This document shows, piece by piece, positions 8,283 to 17,549 of a stretch of 64,000 nucleotides of DNA (within the stretch, counting starts at the first letter, position 1; every line of letters starts with the position of its first letter). The stretch is from Leisingera sp. S132 (lineage in GTDB: Bacteria > Pseudomonadota > Alphaproteobacteria > Rhodobacterales > Rhodobacteraceae): contig NZ_CP083553.1 of NCBI RefSeq assembly GCF_025144465.1, positions 1,238,001 to 1,302,000 of the forward strand, in the 5' to 3' direction. The translations under genes were made by a program, and so were the position numbers. The notes under the pieces were generated by a model. The model ran no database searches. It was given only the letters and a program-made list of their open reading frames with translations, and had not been told where the DNA came from.

Positions 8283-9644
8283 TTAACCGGCCCCGAAGAA
8301 TTCGCCAACAAAACCTGCCAGATCGCCCGACTTTCTGAGGTTCAGGCCGTTTACGGACACGGTTTTGCTGCCGCCAGGGGCAATCGCCGCCGTGAAACCA
8401 AGTTTTTGCGCCTCTTTCAACCTGTTTTCGGTCTGCGGGGCGGGCCGGAGGGCGCCTGACAGCGAAATTTCTCCGAAAACCACCGTATCGGCGGGCAGGG
8501 CGACGTCCTCCCGCGCGCTCAGCAATGCAGCCGCTACCGCCAGGTCGGCGGCAGGTTCCGAGATCTTCATGCCGCCCGCCACGTTCAGATAGACGTCCAG
8601 GCCCGCAAAGGGGATGCCGCAGCGCGCCTCCAGAACGGCCAGGATCATCGCCAGCCGCGATGAATCCCAGCCCACCACCGCGCGGCGCGGCTGCGAATGG
8701 GGGGAGGGCGCAATCAGTGCCTGCATCTCGACCAGCACCGGGCGGGTGCCCTCAATGCCGGCAAAGACCACCGACCCGGGCGAGGGCTCGCCGCGCTCCG
8801 ACAGGAACAGGGCAGAGGGGTTGATCACCTCGCTGAGGCCGCTGCCGGTCATCTCGAACACGCCGATCTCATCCGCCGGGCCAAATCGGTTCTTGACCGC
8901 CCGCAGGATGCGGAACTGGTGGCCGCGCTCGCCCTCGAAATACAGAACCGTGTCGACCATATGCTCGACCACCCGCGGGCCTGCGATCTGGCCCTCCTTG
9001 GTGACATGGCCAACCATGATGATCGAGATCCCGTGCCGCTTGGCGAATGTGGTCAGCTCATGGGCGGCGGCGCGCACCTGGCTGACCGAGCCGGGCGCGC
9101 TGTCCACATGGTCCGCCCACATGGTCTGAATGGAGTCGATAATGGCCAGCTGCGGCCTTTCCGCCTCCAGCGTGGTCAGGATGTCGCGCAGGTTGGTTTC
9201 GGCCGCCAGCTGCACCGGCGCATCCGCCAGCCCCAGCCGCTGCGCCCGCATCCGCACCTGGGCCGAGGCCTCCTCGCCGCTGACATAGACGGTCTTGACG
9301 CCGGCCTGGGCAAACCGCGCAGCCGCCTGAAGCAGCAGGGTGGACTTGCCGATGCCCGGATCGCCGCCCACCAGAATGGCCGAGGCTGCAACAAGGCCGC
9401 CGCCCAGCACCCGGTCCAGCTCGCCGACGCCGCAGCAGGCGCGCGGCGGCGGGGTTTCCCGGGTGGACAGATCAGTCAGCGGGATGGCGCGGCCGCGCTT
9501 GACGCCCAGCGACTTCTTGGAGGGGCCGGAGGACAGCCCCTGATCCTCGGTGATGGTGTTCCACTCGCCGCAGCCCTCGCAGCGGCCCGACCATTTCGAA
9601 AAGCTGGCCCCGCAGGCGGAGCAGGAGAAAGATGTTTTTGCCAT
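8283..9644 (-). CDS. radA: DNA repair protein RadA (Sms)
   Basis: RadA is a hexameric ATPase that drives branch migration during recombinational repair. All domains are present in 453 residues: an N-terminal four-Cys zinc finger (CSACG...CEGC, residues 8-25), the RecA-like core with Walker A GGDPGIGKSTL near residue 100, Walker B LAIIDSIQTM, the diagnostic KNRFG motif, and a C-terminal Lon-protease-like domain (LDVYLNVAGGMKISEPAADLA) lacking protease residues. Length agrees with the family (about 455-460). It is followed by cvpA and preceded by a membrane coiled-coil gene on the same strand. Confidence 0.97.
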   Translation of the reverse strand: MAKTSFSCSACGASFSKWSGRCEGCGEWNTITEDQGLSSGPSKKSLGVKRGRAIPLTDLSTRETPPPRACCGVGELDRVLGGGLVAASAILVGGDPGIGKSTLLLQAAARFAQAGVKTVYVSGEEASAQVRMRAQRLGLADAPVQLAAETNLRDILTTLEAERPQLAIIDSIQTMWADHVDSAPGSVSQVRAAAHELTTFAKRHGISIIMVGHVTKEGQIAGPRVVEHMVDTVLYFEGERGHQFRILRAVKNRFGPADEIGVFEMTGSGLSEVINPSALFLSERGEPSPGSVVFAGIEGTRPVLVEMQALIAPSPHSQPRRAVVGWDSSRLAMILAVLEARCGIPFAGLDVYLNVAGGMKISEPAADLAVAAALLSAREDVALPADTVVFGEISLSGALRPAPQTENRLKEAQKLGFTAAIAPGGSKTVSVNGLNLRKSGDLAGFVGEFFGAG

Positions 9645-9707
9645 TCCGGATCAGTGGCAGATGTTTCCCTTTTGTTCAAGGGGCTGCGCGCCGCGGCCTG
9701 CGGCGCG

Positions 9708-10490
9708 TCAGTCGGCGCGGCGCGGCGGCTGGATCGGCACCACGCTGCCGCCTTCCGGGTCCGACCCGTCCGGCTGGCCCTGCAACTGCGCCGACAGTTC
9801 CGGCAGCAGTTCGAACAATTCGCCGCGCAGCCGGGAGAGATGCGACTTGGCGATGCTTTCCTCGATCTCCACGTCGCGGGTCCACTGGCGCAGCTCATGC
9901 ATGATGATCTGGGCATCCTCCAGCCGCGCCTTGAAGGTCTGCAGCTCCTCCTGCCGCTGTTTCAGGAACTGGCGGGCGCGGGCCACCTTGGCATTTGAAT
10001 AGGTCTCCGCCAGTTCGCGGCTCACCTGGCTCATCTGCGCGGCGACTTCCAGCACATCCGGCTCCAGCCCCTGCAGGTCCGGGTGATCGCGCAGGAAGGT
10101 CAGCCGCTCCTTCACCGCATCAAACTCTGAGGCCAGCGTGAAAACGCCTGCGCGGTCGCCGGCATGAGCCAGCTGATAGGCCTGCAGCACGTCCTCCATG
10201 TTCATGGAAAACCGCCGGTGCGAGGTCTCAAGCGCCATGATGCGCCCGTTGGCGGGCAGAAAGAACGCCAGCATCACCGCCAACGCGGTCAGGGTGATCT
10301 GCGCGGCCATGCCGGCCCGCGGCATGACTTCGCCGCCAAGGCCCGCTTGCAGTGACAGCCAGGGCCAGACGCCCAGGGCGGCCAGCGTGGTTGCCGCCAG
10401 CATCGCCGCAGCGGCCAGGCAAATCAGCGCAAAGGCAAACCGCATCAGCACGGTCTGCGCGGTGAACAGGATGGATTGAATGCCGGCCAT
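9708..10490 (-). CDS. Membrane protein with coiled-coil domain, upstream of radA
   Basis: A 260-residue protein of unknown function. Two membrane helices near the N-terminus (residues about 15-45 and 60-80, ALAVMLAFFLPANG) are followed by a long charged helical region (about 95-235, e.g. EVAAQMSQVSRELAETYSNA) predicted to be coiled coil, and a short Pro/Arg tail. This two-helix anchor plus cytoplasmic coiled coil resembles proteins often labelled DNA repair protein next to radA in roseobacters, but that label rests on position only. It ends 63 bases before the radA start and may be co-transcribed. Confidence 0.8.
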   Translation of the reverse strand: MAGIQSILFTAQTVLMRFAFALICLAAAAMLAATTLAALGVWPWLSLQAGLGGEVMPRAGMAAQITLTALAVMLAFFLPANGRIMALETSHRRFSMNMEDVLQAYQLAHAGDRAGVFTLASEFDAVKERLTFLRDHPDLQGLEPDVLEVAAQMSQVSRELAETYSNAKVARARQFLKQRQEELQTFKARLEDAQIIMHELRQWTRDVEIEESIAKSHLSRLRGELFELLPELSAQLQGQPDGSDPEGGSVVPIQPPRRAD

Positions 10491-10636
10491 TGGCCCCCCT
10501 CCAGCAAATGCACGCCCGGAACCGGGGCCTGCAAGGCGGGGGAGCCCGAAAAGGGCGCAGCTGGCCAGGTCCGCGACGGTGCGTTTTCACTTGTCCGGTC
10601 TTATGAAATGGAGCGGTTTGCTCCCGGATCAAGGGT

Positions 10637-11098
10637 TTAACGCGGCTTGTGCTGCATCCTGGCCGTGCGTTCCGTCAGCATTCCCAGCACAATCGACGCC
10701 AGAATACAGGCGGTGAACAGGTACAATCCCCAGGCGGTCTCAAGCGTGGCAAGGCCGATGCCCTTGGCCAGCGTGATGTAAAGCGCGATCAGGAAAATGT
10801 CGGCCATCGCCAGTTTGCCCAGAACATGCAGCGCAGGCTGCACCCGTGCATCCAGCAGATCCCACTGCACCAGCGCGGTGCCGATGGTCTTGAGGTAGGG
10901 CGCAAAGATAGCAAAGAAGGTGACAATCAGCGCAAGCACGGCATCGCTGCCCCACAGGGATTGCAGCCCGGTGATCACCGAGATCTCGCTGAGGCCGAAG
11001 ATCGGCAGCAGCCCCGCCCGCATCAAAGGGGCAAACCAGGCGACGGGGTAGAGGATCAGCAGCGACAGGGTCGCAATCTTTATCAGGCGTTTGTTCAT
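10637..11098 (-). CDS. Paraquat-inducible protein A family membrane protein
   Basis: A 153-residue protein with four membrane helices, corresponding to a single PqiA domain (E. coli PqiA has two such domains in 417 residues). Matching features are the periplasm-facing PLMRAGLLPIFGLSEISVI after helix 1, LKTIGTALVQWDLLD, and GKLAMADIFLIALYI. PqiA-type proteins work with MCE-domain proteins in envelope lipid transport. mlaE and mlaF homologues lie two genes upstream, and no MCE-domain protein is in the window, so a functional link is only suggestive. Confidence 0.8.
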   Translation of the reverse strand: MNKRLIKIATLSLLILYPVAWFAPLMRAGLLPIFGLSEISVITGLQSLWGSDAVLALIVTFFAIFAPYLKTIGTALVQWDLLDARVQPALHVLGKLAMADIFLIALYITLAKGIGLATLETAWGLYLFTACILASIVLGMLTERTARMQHKPR

Positions 11099-11119
11099 TC
11101 GATGTCTCAGGCGCGCAAT

Positions 11120-11812
11120 TTAGTCTGTACAATTCCGGTTGCCCACTATGTCCGCGGTAAGCTCTTTGCCTTGTTTTCTGAGGGCATCAGCTGCGAAATT
11201 CCGCAGCTTGTCGCTGGTCGCACATGGCGGAAGGCTGGTCGCTCGCGGTGTTGTGTACCAGACAAGTCCCCCGGCAGTCAGACATCCGGCTATAAAGAAT
11301 ACCAGAGCATGACGGAGTTTCAGCCTCCTGCCTGAATTCGAAGCGTCCTTACCTTGTTCTGCTTCCTGCTTGCTTTCTTCCTTCCGGTGCCCGCGGCGGT
11401 CCTCTGGAGGGTCAAAAAGAACCCAGCCAAGAAGCAAGCCAAAGACTGCGATCGACAAAGCGGAGAGGATGGCCCAGCCTGGGTAAAACTCTTCCTGCGA
11501 AGATAGCCCACCAAACATGAACCCGTACAGCAGGTACACAAAGCCTGCTGCGGATAGGGTGTAGGCTGCCAGCGAAAGTCCGCGTGCCCGCTGTGCCATG
11601 CCAAGCGCTTCGATGATCCCCCAAATAAGAGAGGCCACCATCAGAAAAAGGCCGCTGATGACAGCACCTATGAACTCGAAAACAGGAAAGAGAAAGGGTG
11701 CCAAGAGCTCTAAGAAAAAGGCCGCGACGCCCTGAAGAAATGCGAAAATTGCTTCAAAAACTGGGGCAAGCAGTGCCCCAGCTAAGTCTCCGAACGCCAT
11801 TGACGGTTTCAA
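11120..11812 (-). CDS. Hypothetical membrane protein of lower G+C content
   Basis: A 230-residue protein with about five hydrophobic segments (residues 10-70, 82-105, 115-140 and 172-190), a charged cytoplasmic stretch near 145-170 (EESKQEAEQGKDASNSGRR) and a C-terminal soluble tail with two Cys residues. I recognise no family. A TTG start at 11812 is preferred because GAGG sits 7 bases upstream; the ATG four codons later (MAFGDLAG) lacks a site. Base composition is visibly poorer in G+C than the flanking genes, suggesting acquisition into the mlaF-pqiA interval. Confidence 0.65.
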   Translation of the reverse strand: MKPSMAFGDLAGALLAPVFEAIFAFLQGVAAFFLELLAPFLFPVFEFIGAVISGLFLMVASLIWGIIEALGMAQRARGLSLAAYTLSAAGFVYLLYGFMFGGLSSQEEFYPGWAILSALSIAVFGLLLGWVLFDPPEDRRGHRKEESKQEAEQGKDASNSGRRLKLRHALVFFIAGCLTAGGLVWYTTPRATSLPPCATSDKLRNFAADALRKQGKELTADIVGNRNCTD

Positions 11813-11923
11813 GATTCTACCTCAAAATGAATTCACACAGTACCTGATTGGTTCTGGCTGAGAATTCAAGAGAGGTGGTTCGAAGAAAGTCCACAGGTAG
11901 GGTAGTTCCTGAACGGGGAAGCT

Positions 11924-12670
11924 CTACCGCACCGCCTCAATCGGCCCCTCTGCGCGGCCGTGGATGAACTGCTCCATATAGGGGTCGCCTGACTGGTCCA
12001 TCTCAGCCACCGGGCCTGTCCATTGGATCACCCCGCCGTGCAGCATCGCCACATTGTCGGCAATGGCGCGCACCGAGGTCATGTCGTGGGTGATGGTCAT
12101 CGCCGTCGCGCCCATCTCCACCACGATCTCGCGGATCAGGTCGTTGATCACACCTGACATGATCGGGTCGAGGCCGGTGGTCGGCTCATCGAAAAAGATG
12201 ATCTCAGGCTCAGCCGCAATCGCGCGGGCGAGGCCGACGCGTTTCTGCATGCCGCCTGACAGTTCCGCCGGGAACCGGTCGGCGACATTCGCCTTCAGTC
12301 CCACCCGGCGCAGCTTTTCGATGGCGATTTCGCGGGCTTCCTCCTGCGGGCGTTTCAGGGCACCGCGCAAGAGGCGGAAGGCAACATTCTGCCAGACCGG
12401 CAAGCTGTCAAACAGCGCGCCGCCCTGAAACAGCATGCCAAAGCGCGCCAGGAACTTGTCGCGGTCGCCTGATCCCGCCGGCTTGCCGTCGACGTAGATC
12501 TGGCCTGAGTCCGGCTGGATCAGCCCCAGGATGCTTTTCAGCGCCACCGACTTGCCGGTGCCGGAGCCGCCGATGATCACCATCGAGGTGCCCTTGGCGA
12601 TCTCCAGGTTCATGCCGTTCAGCACACGGTTGTCGCCAAAGGCCTTGTGGACGTTTTCCATGCGGATCAT
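11924..12670 (-). CDS. mlaF: ABC transporter ATP-binding protein, MlaF type
   Basis: A 248-residue ABC ATPase: Walker A GGSGTGKS near residue 36, signature LSGGMQKRVGLARA, Walker B IIFFDEPTTGLD and H-loop TITHDMTS. The sequence VHKAFGDNRVLNGMNLEI at the start and the PTTGLDPI motif are characteristic of the MlaF/Ttg2A group, which powers phospholipid transport between the two membranes. It overlaps mlaE by four bases (ATGA), so the two are translationally coupled. The MCE-domain substrate protein MlaD is not in the window. Confidence 0.9.
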   Translation of the reverse strand: MIRMENVHKAFGDNRVLNGMNLEIAKGTSMVIIGGSGTGKSVALKSILGLIQPDSGQIYVDGKPAGSGDRDKFLARFGMLFQGGALFDSLPVWQNVAFRLLRGALKRPQEEAREIAIEKLRRVGLKANVADRFPAELSGGMQKRVGLARAIAAEPEIIFFDEPTTGLDPIMSGVINDLIREIVVEMGATAMTITHDMTSVRAIADNVAMLHGGVIQWTGPVAEMDQSGDPYMEQFIHGRAEGPIEAVR

Positions 12671-13449
12671 AGCGAGAAGAACACCCCTGTGAGGACAAAG
12701 TTGGCGGCCAGGATCAGGACGGCGGCGGATTCCACCGACCCCTTGGTGGCCCGGCCCACGCCCTGGGCGCCGCGGCCCGACTGCATGCCGTAGTAGCAGC
12801 CCATCATCGCCGCGATAGTGCCAAAGGCGGCTCCCTTGACCAGCGAGGAGATGATGTCGAGCGCCTCCAGGAAATCGACGGTGTTCTTGAGGTAGGCCGC
12901 CGGGTTGAAGCCGAGGTTCTGCACCGCCACGGTGTAGCCGCCCATGATGCCGATGATGTCGCCGACACCGACCAGCACCGGCACCGTGATCAGCGCGGCC
13001 AGCACCCGCGGCGCCACCAGGTATTTCATCGGATGGGTGGAGAGCGTGACCAGCGCGTCGATCTGCTCCGTCACCTTCATGGTGGCGATCTCAGCCGCGA
13101 TGGAGGAGGTCACGCGCGCCGCGATCATCAGGCCGACCAGAACCGGGCCGAGTTCGCGCACCATGCCGATGGCGACGATCTGCGGCACCACCGCCTCGGC
13201 GTTGAACCGGGCGCCGCCGGCATAGATCTGCAGCGCCAGCGCGCCGCCGGTGAAAATCGCGGTGAGGCCCACCACCGGCAGCGACAGCCAGCCGACGTTC
13301 AGCAGCGCCTGAAGGAACTCGCGCGGGTAATAGGGGGGGCGGATCATGTGGCTGAAGGCAGACAGGGCAAACAGCGCCGCGCGGCCGACAGCCGCCAGTC
13401 CCGCCAGGGCGGTGCGGCCCAGCCGGGCCAGGAGAGCGATTGGGTTCAT
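12667..13449 (-). CDS. mlaE: ABC transporter permease, MlaE type
   Basis: A 260-residue permease of the MlaE family with about five membrane helices. Family motifs include [25 protein letters not shown], the [15 protein letters not shown] segment, [14 protein letters not shown] and the C-terminal [15 protein letters not shown]. MlaE forms the membrane channel of the Mla phospholipid transport complex with MlaF. It is coupled by four-base ATGA overlaps both to alr upstream and to mlaF downstream, an arrangement common in Rhodobacteraceae. Confidence 0.92.
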   Translation of the reverse strand: MNPIALLARLGRTALAGLAAVGRAALFALSAFSHMIRPPYYPREFLQALLNVGWLSLPVVGLTAIFTGGALALQIYAGGARFNAEAVVPQIVAIGMVRELGPVLVGLMIAARVTSSIAAEIATMKVTEQIDALVTLSTHPMKYLVAPRVLAALITVPVLVGVGDIIGIMGGYTVAVQNLGFNPAAYLKNTVDFLEALDIISSLVKGAAFGTIAAMMGCYYGMQSGRGAQGVGRATKGSVESAAVLILAANFVLTGVFFSL

Positions 13450-14483
13450 CCCAGATAGGTCCGCGCCGACCGGTGGCCCGAGGAGGTCAGGATCTCATAG
13501 CCGATGGTGCCTGCCGCGTCGGCCAGCACGTCCACGGTCTGACGCTCATTGAGGATCGCCAGCATCTGCGGCACCTCCGCCAGATCCGTGACATCCACGG
13601 TGATCAGGTCCATCGAAACGCGGCCGACCACGGGGCAGGGGGTCTCGCCCGCATAGACGTGAATGCCGCCCTTGCCCATCGCCCGGTGCAGCCCGTCGGC
13701 GTAACCCGCGGCGACAGTTGCGATGCGGCTGGGGCGCTGGGCGACCCAGGCATTGCCGTAACCGGCGCTTTCGCCCGGTTCCATATCGCGCACCTGAATG
13801 ACCGGCAGGTCCAGCTGCACCACCGGTACCGCATCCGTGAACGGCAGCCCGCCATAAAGCCCGACACCGGGGCGGCAGAGGTCGAAGTGATAGTCCTTGC
13901 CCAGGAGCATGCCGCCGGTCGCAGCCAGCGAGCGCGGCACCTCCAGCCCGTCCGACATCTCGCGGAAGGTCCTCAGCTGCTGTGCATTCATCTCGTGCGC
14001 GGGTTCATCGGCGCAGGCCAGATGCGACATCAGCAGAACCGGGTTCTGGCCCAGGGCGATCTCCGCCACCGCGGCCCATTCGCCATGCTCCATCCCCAGC
14101 CGGTTCATGCCGCTGTCCAGCTGCACCCCGAACGGGTGGCCCGGAAGCGTCTCGAAATGGCGCAGCATCTGGTCCAGCGAATTCAGCATCGGCGTCAGCT
14201 GGAAATCCTTCAACAGCTTCGCATCGCCCTCCATGTGGCCGGAAAACACCGAGATGCCGGGACCCGGTCCCAGCGCACGGCGCAGCGCGCCGCCTTCCTC
14301 GGCTGCCGCCACAAAGAAGTTGCGCGCGCCCGCCTTGGCCAGCGCCTTGCCCACCCGGCCTGCATCCAGGCCGTATCCGTTCGCCTTCACCACGGCTGCA
14401 GTCTCGCAGCCTGTCAGCGCATCCAGATTCCGCCAGTTGGTCACCAGCGCATCCAGGTTGATTGTCAGTTTTGCCGTGCTCAT
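13446..14483 (-). CDS. alr: Alanine racemase
   Basis: A PLP enzyme converting L- to D-alanine for peptidoglycan. The PLP lysine lies in [12 protein letters not shown] (Lys34), and the C-terminal beta-barrel carries GYGNAW (the catalytic tyrosine region), RPGVGLYGG and the [10 protein letters not shown] motif. Length (345) is slightly under the E. coli enzymes (356-359). The ATG at 14481-14483 is the first in frame. It heads a coupled alr-mlaE-mlaF set, linking cell-wall precursor and envelope-lipid functions. Confidence 0.96.
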   Translation of the reverse strand: MSTAKLTINLDALVTNWRNLDALTGCETAAVVKANGYGLDAGRVGKALAKAGARNFFVAAAEEGGALRRALGPGPGISVFSGHMEGDAKLLKDFQLTPMLNSLDQMLRHFETLPGHPFGVQLDSGMNRLGMEHGEWAAVAEIALGQNPVLLMSHLACADEPAHEMNAQQLRTFREMSDGLEVPRSLAATGGMLLGKDYHFDLCRPGVGLYGGLPFTDAVPVVQLDLPVIQVRDMEPGESAGYGNAWVAQRPSRIATVAAGYADGLHRAMGKGGIHVYAGETPCPVVGRVSMDLITVDVTDLAEVPQMLAILNERQTVDVLADAAGTIGYEILTSSGHRSARTYLG

Positions 14484-14587
14484 GCGGTGTTCATGACATG
14501 GGAGGTGCGCAGGTCAAGTGGGAAAACCCGCCAAACAGGCCATTTGTTGCCAGCTTTCAGGGCGCTGATCAGCCTGTTGCAGCCAGC

Positions 14588-15676
14588 TCAGGCGGGCATC
14601 TGCTGGGTGGCGCAATGGATGCCGCCGCCAAGCTCTGCCAGCAGATCGGTGTCCAGCATCACCAGTTCACGCTCGGGGTAATGGCGGCGCAGCGCCTCTG
14701 CGGCCAGCGCATCGGTGCGCCTGTCGCCGCTTTCAGGTGCGATCACCCCGCCGTTGCAGACATAATAGTTCACATAGCTGCACTGGCTGTTCACGTCCCT
14801 GATCCGCCCGGCCTCGGGCCAGGGAAGGGTGTCCACCTGAAGGCCCTCTGCCTGCAGATGCCGCTGCAACTGCCGGGCCGAGGCATCAAAGGGATCATTT
14901 GGATCGGGCGCGTCTGCCAGCATCATCAGCACGCGGTCGCCGCCGGTAAAACGGGCCAGCCCGTCGATGTGGTCGTCGGTCACGTCCTGGCCCTTGACGC
15001 CCGTGCCCCAGATCATCCGGTCCGCGCCATAGGCGGCCAGCAGGGCCGTTTCAATTCCGCTGCGGCTCAGGCCGGGATTGCGGTTAGCATTCACCCAGCT
15101 GCTTTCATTGGCCATCAACAGGCCATGGCCGTCCGCCTCCGCCCCTCCGGCCTCGCCCCTGATGCCGCTGTCAAACAGCGGCAGCCCCAGCCGTTCTGCC
15201 ACCCGTGCGGCGATGCGTTCGTCATTCGGCAGATGGTAGCGGCCCCAGCCGTTGAAGTTCAGCTGCCGAACGGACAGCTGCCCGCGCGTGTCGCGCCCGA
15301 ACAGCGGCCCGGAGTCGCGGCACCACAGATCATCTGCAGGAATGTCCCACAGCTCGACGTTGCCGGACAGCTTGCGCCGGACACGGGCGTGTTCCTCCGG
15401 CGCGGCCAGCATCACCACCGGCTCGAAAGCGGCCACCGTATTGGCAATCCGCGCGATCTGGTTCTGCACCTGCCTGCGGTAGCGCCCGGTGCCATAGACC
15501 TGGGGTGTCACCGGCCATTGCATGAATGTCAGCTGATGCGGCGCCTCCTCGGGCGGCACCCGGAAACCGTCCTCTGCCATACCCGGACCTCCCGCAATGG
15601 ACAGGGCGCCGGCGCCCGCGGCACCGGCCATTGAACCGGACAGAAACCGGCGGCGGTTAATAACCGCCGTCCTCAT
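14588..15676 (-). CDS. Agmatine deiminase / peptidyl-arginine deiminase family, Tat-exported
   Basis: A 362-residue guanidino-group hydrolase of the PAD/AguA family: DLWCRDSGP, GWGRYHLPND, a degenerate GGAEADG in place of the usual GG(A/S)I(E/H) motif, DDHIDGLARF and the catalytic Cys355 in GGGIHCATQQMP. The N-terminus carries a twin-arginine motif RRRFLSG (residues 8-14) and a hydrophobic A/G-rich stretch, so export through Tat is predicted. AguA proper is cytoplasmic and makes N-carbamoylputrescine, so the substrate here may be extracytoplasmic. Its ATG lies inside the last 20 bases of dnaB. Confidence 0.83.
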   Translation of the reverse strand: MRTAVINRRRFLSGSMAGAAGAGALSIAGGPGMAEDGFRVPPEEAPHQLTFMQWPVTPQVYGTGRYRRQVQNQIARIANTVAAFEPVVMLAAPEEHARVRRKLSGNVELWDIPADDLWCRDSGPLFGRDTRGQLSVRQLNFNGWGRYHLPNDERIAARVAERLGLPLFDSGIRGEAGGAEADGHGLLMANESSWVNANRNPGLSRSGIETALLAAYGADRMIWGTGVKGQDVTDDHIDGLARFTGGDRVLMMLADAPDPNDPFDASARQLQRHLQAEGLQVDTLPWPEAGRIRDVNSQCSYVNYYVCNGGVIAPESGDRRTDALAAEALRRHYPERELVMLDTDLLAELGGGIHCATQQMPA

Positions 15677-17195
15677 GCCCCTGCTGCCAGGCCTTGGCGA
15701 GGTTGCCGAAGCGGGTGAATTGCGCCTCGAACGACAGTTCCACAGTGCCGATGGGACCGTGACGCTGCTTGCCGACGATCACCTCGGCCTTGGCATGCAG
15801 CCGTTCCATCGCCTGCTTCCACTCTTCCATCTTTTCCAGCTCGTGGTCACCGGGCTTTTCGCGTTCCTTGTAGTATTCCTCGCGGAACACGAACATCACC
15901 ACGTCGGCGTCCTGCTCGATCGAGCCCGATTCCCGAAGGTCCGACAGCTGCGGGCGTTTGTCTTCGCGGTTTTCCACCTGGCGCGACAGCTGCGACAGCG
16001 CGATCACCGGAATGTTCAATTCCTTGGCAATCGCTTTCATCCCCATCGAAATCTCGGCGATCTCGTTCACCCGGTTGTCGGCCATGCCGCGGCAAAGCTG
16101 CAAATAGTCGATCACCAGAAGGTCCAGCCCATGCGTCCGCTTCAGGCGGCGGGCGCGCGCGGCCAGCTGCGAGATCGGGATTGCAGGCGTGTCGTCAATG
16201 AACAGCGGGCAGCTTTCCAGGTCTTTTGCAGCCTGCACAAAGCGGCGGAACTCGCCCTCTGTCATGTCGCCCTGGCGGATCTTGTGCGAGGAAATCTCTG
16301 ACGCTTCCGCCAGAATACGCCCCGCCAGCTGCTCGGCGCTCATCTCGAGGCTGAAGAACCCCACCACGCCGCCATCCAGCGCGCCTTCCGATCCGTCGGG
16401 TTTCACCCCGCGTTTGTATGCCTTGGCAACGTTGAAGGCGATGTTGGTCGCCAGCGACGTCTTCCCCATAGAGGGGCGGCCTGCGAGGATGAGAAGGTCC
16501 GAGGGATGCAGGCCGCCAAGTTGCTTGTCTAGGTCGACCAGGCCTGTCGAGATGCCGGCCATGCCGCCACCGCGCTGGTACGCCTCGTTTGTCACATTGA
16601 CCGCTTCGGTGACGGCCTTGAGGAACGATTTGAAACCGCTTTCCGTCTGGCCCTGCTCTGCCAGCTGGTAAAGCGCCTGCTCAGCCTCAACGATCTGCTC
16701 TTTAGGTTCTGATGCCACGTCTACGCGGCGCGCCTTGTCCGAAATCGATTGGCCCAGGGCGATCAGCTCGCGCCGGATCGCCAGGTCGTAGATCATCTGC
16801 GCGTAATCCCGCACCGCAAAGGCGGAGATCGACGCGCCTGCGAGCTTGGCCAGATAGGCCGGCCCGCCCAGTTCCTTCAGACCTTCGTGGTCCTCCAGGA
16901 ACGCCTTCAGCGTCACCGGCGAGGCCAGCGCGTTCTTGGAGATCCGCGCCGCCGCCACCTCATAGATGCGGGCATGGACCGGGTCGTAGAAATGCGACGA
17001 GTCGATGATCAGCGCGATCTTGTCGTAGACCTCGTTGTTGGTCAGGATCGCGCCCAAGAGCTGCTGTTCCGCCTCCACTGAATGCGGCAGTTCGTTGTCC
17101 GGCATCGCCTGGTCCGCCTGCGCGGGGGCCGGCAGATGCTCCGGCATCGGGGCGGGGGGCGGCATGTCGCCGTCGAAAGGGGTAATTTCGTTCAT
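15657..17195 (-). CDS. dnaB: Replicative DNA helicase DnaB
   Basis: The hexameric replication-fork helicase. The N-terminal DnaG-interacting domain (LPHSVEAEQQLLGAIL) occupies roughly residues 30-140. The RecA-like core contains Walker A GRPSMGKTS, Walker B LLVIDYLQL, and the ALSQLSRQVENR and SIEQDADVV motifs. An ATG at 17193-17195 gives 512 residues; a longer frame starts five codons upstream but MNEITPF fits better. Near the 3' end lies a family-typical charged insert. The stop overlaps the following deiminase gene by 20 bases. DnaA-box-like sequences lie upstream. Confidence 0.97.
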   Translation of the reverse strand: MNEITPFDGDMPPPAPMPEHLPAPAQADQAMPDNELPHSVEAEQQLLGAILTNNEVYDKIALIIDSSHFYDPVHARIYEVAAARISKNALASPVTLKAFLEDHEGLKELGGPAYLAKLAGASISAFAVRDYAQMIYDLAIRRELIALGQSISDKARRVDVASEPKEQIVEAEQALYQLAEQGQTESGFKSFLKAVTEAVNVTNEAYQRGGGMAGISTGLVDLDKQLGGLHPSDLLILAGRPSMGKTSLATNIAFNVAKAYKRGVKPDGSEGALDGGVVGFFSLEMSAEQLAGRILAEASEISSHKIRQGDMTEGEFRRFVQAAKDLESCPLFIDDTPAIPISQLAARARRLKRTHGLDLLVIDYLQLCRGMADNRVNEIAEISMGMKAIAKELNIPVIALSQLSRQVENREDKRPQLSDLRESGSIEQDADVVMFVFREEYYKEREKPGDHELEKMEEWKQAMERLHAKAEVIVGKQRHGPIGTVELSFEAQFTRFGNLAKAWQQGHEDGGY

Positions 17196-17259
17196 CACTG
17201 CTCTCGTCACTCGGCCCGCTTATACGGTGCCGCGCGGGTTTCTCCTATCTGGGAATCTC

Positions 17260-17422
17260 TGTGGATTCCCTGTGGATAAAGCCGCAGGGTTTGTGGGCCG
17301 TTTACCACAAAAGGCCAGTAAGCCTGTCCTATCCAGGCTACATGATGCGGTGCGCTGTGGGAAGGCCCCAAGATCTGCGCATCAACCTGTGCGGGAAACG
17401 ATTCGGGGCGGGCTTGTCCACA
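17260..17422. promoter_or_regulatory. dnaB upstream region with DnaA-box-like sequences
   Basis: The 354-base gap between dnaB and pyrE has no gene. It contains a perfect DnaA box (TGTGGATAA at 17271-17279, complement of TTATCCACA), a one-mismatch box TTGTCCACA at 17414-17422 and a weaker TGTGGATTC at 17260-17268. Regulation of dnaB by DnaA is a reasonable inference; there are too few boxes and no AT-rich unwinding region to call an origin. Confidence 0.5.
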
Positions 17423-17549
17423 TCCCGTCCCGTAACGCTTTCCCTTGCGTTAATCTGCAAGGGGCGCGGCAGGACACCGGTGCCGGCACGGGATGCAAAT
17501 TGCCGCCCTGCGGGGGCGTGCAGGGCGGGCGGTTCCGCCCGCCATCCGA

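Noticed and set aside
17196-17549. A replication origin in the dnaB-pyrE gap
   Set aside because: Only one perfect DnaA box and no AT-rich unwinding element or parAB/hemE-type neighbours are present; upstream regulation of dnaB is a simpler reading.
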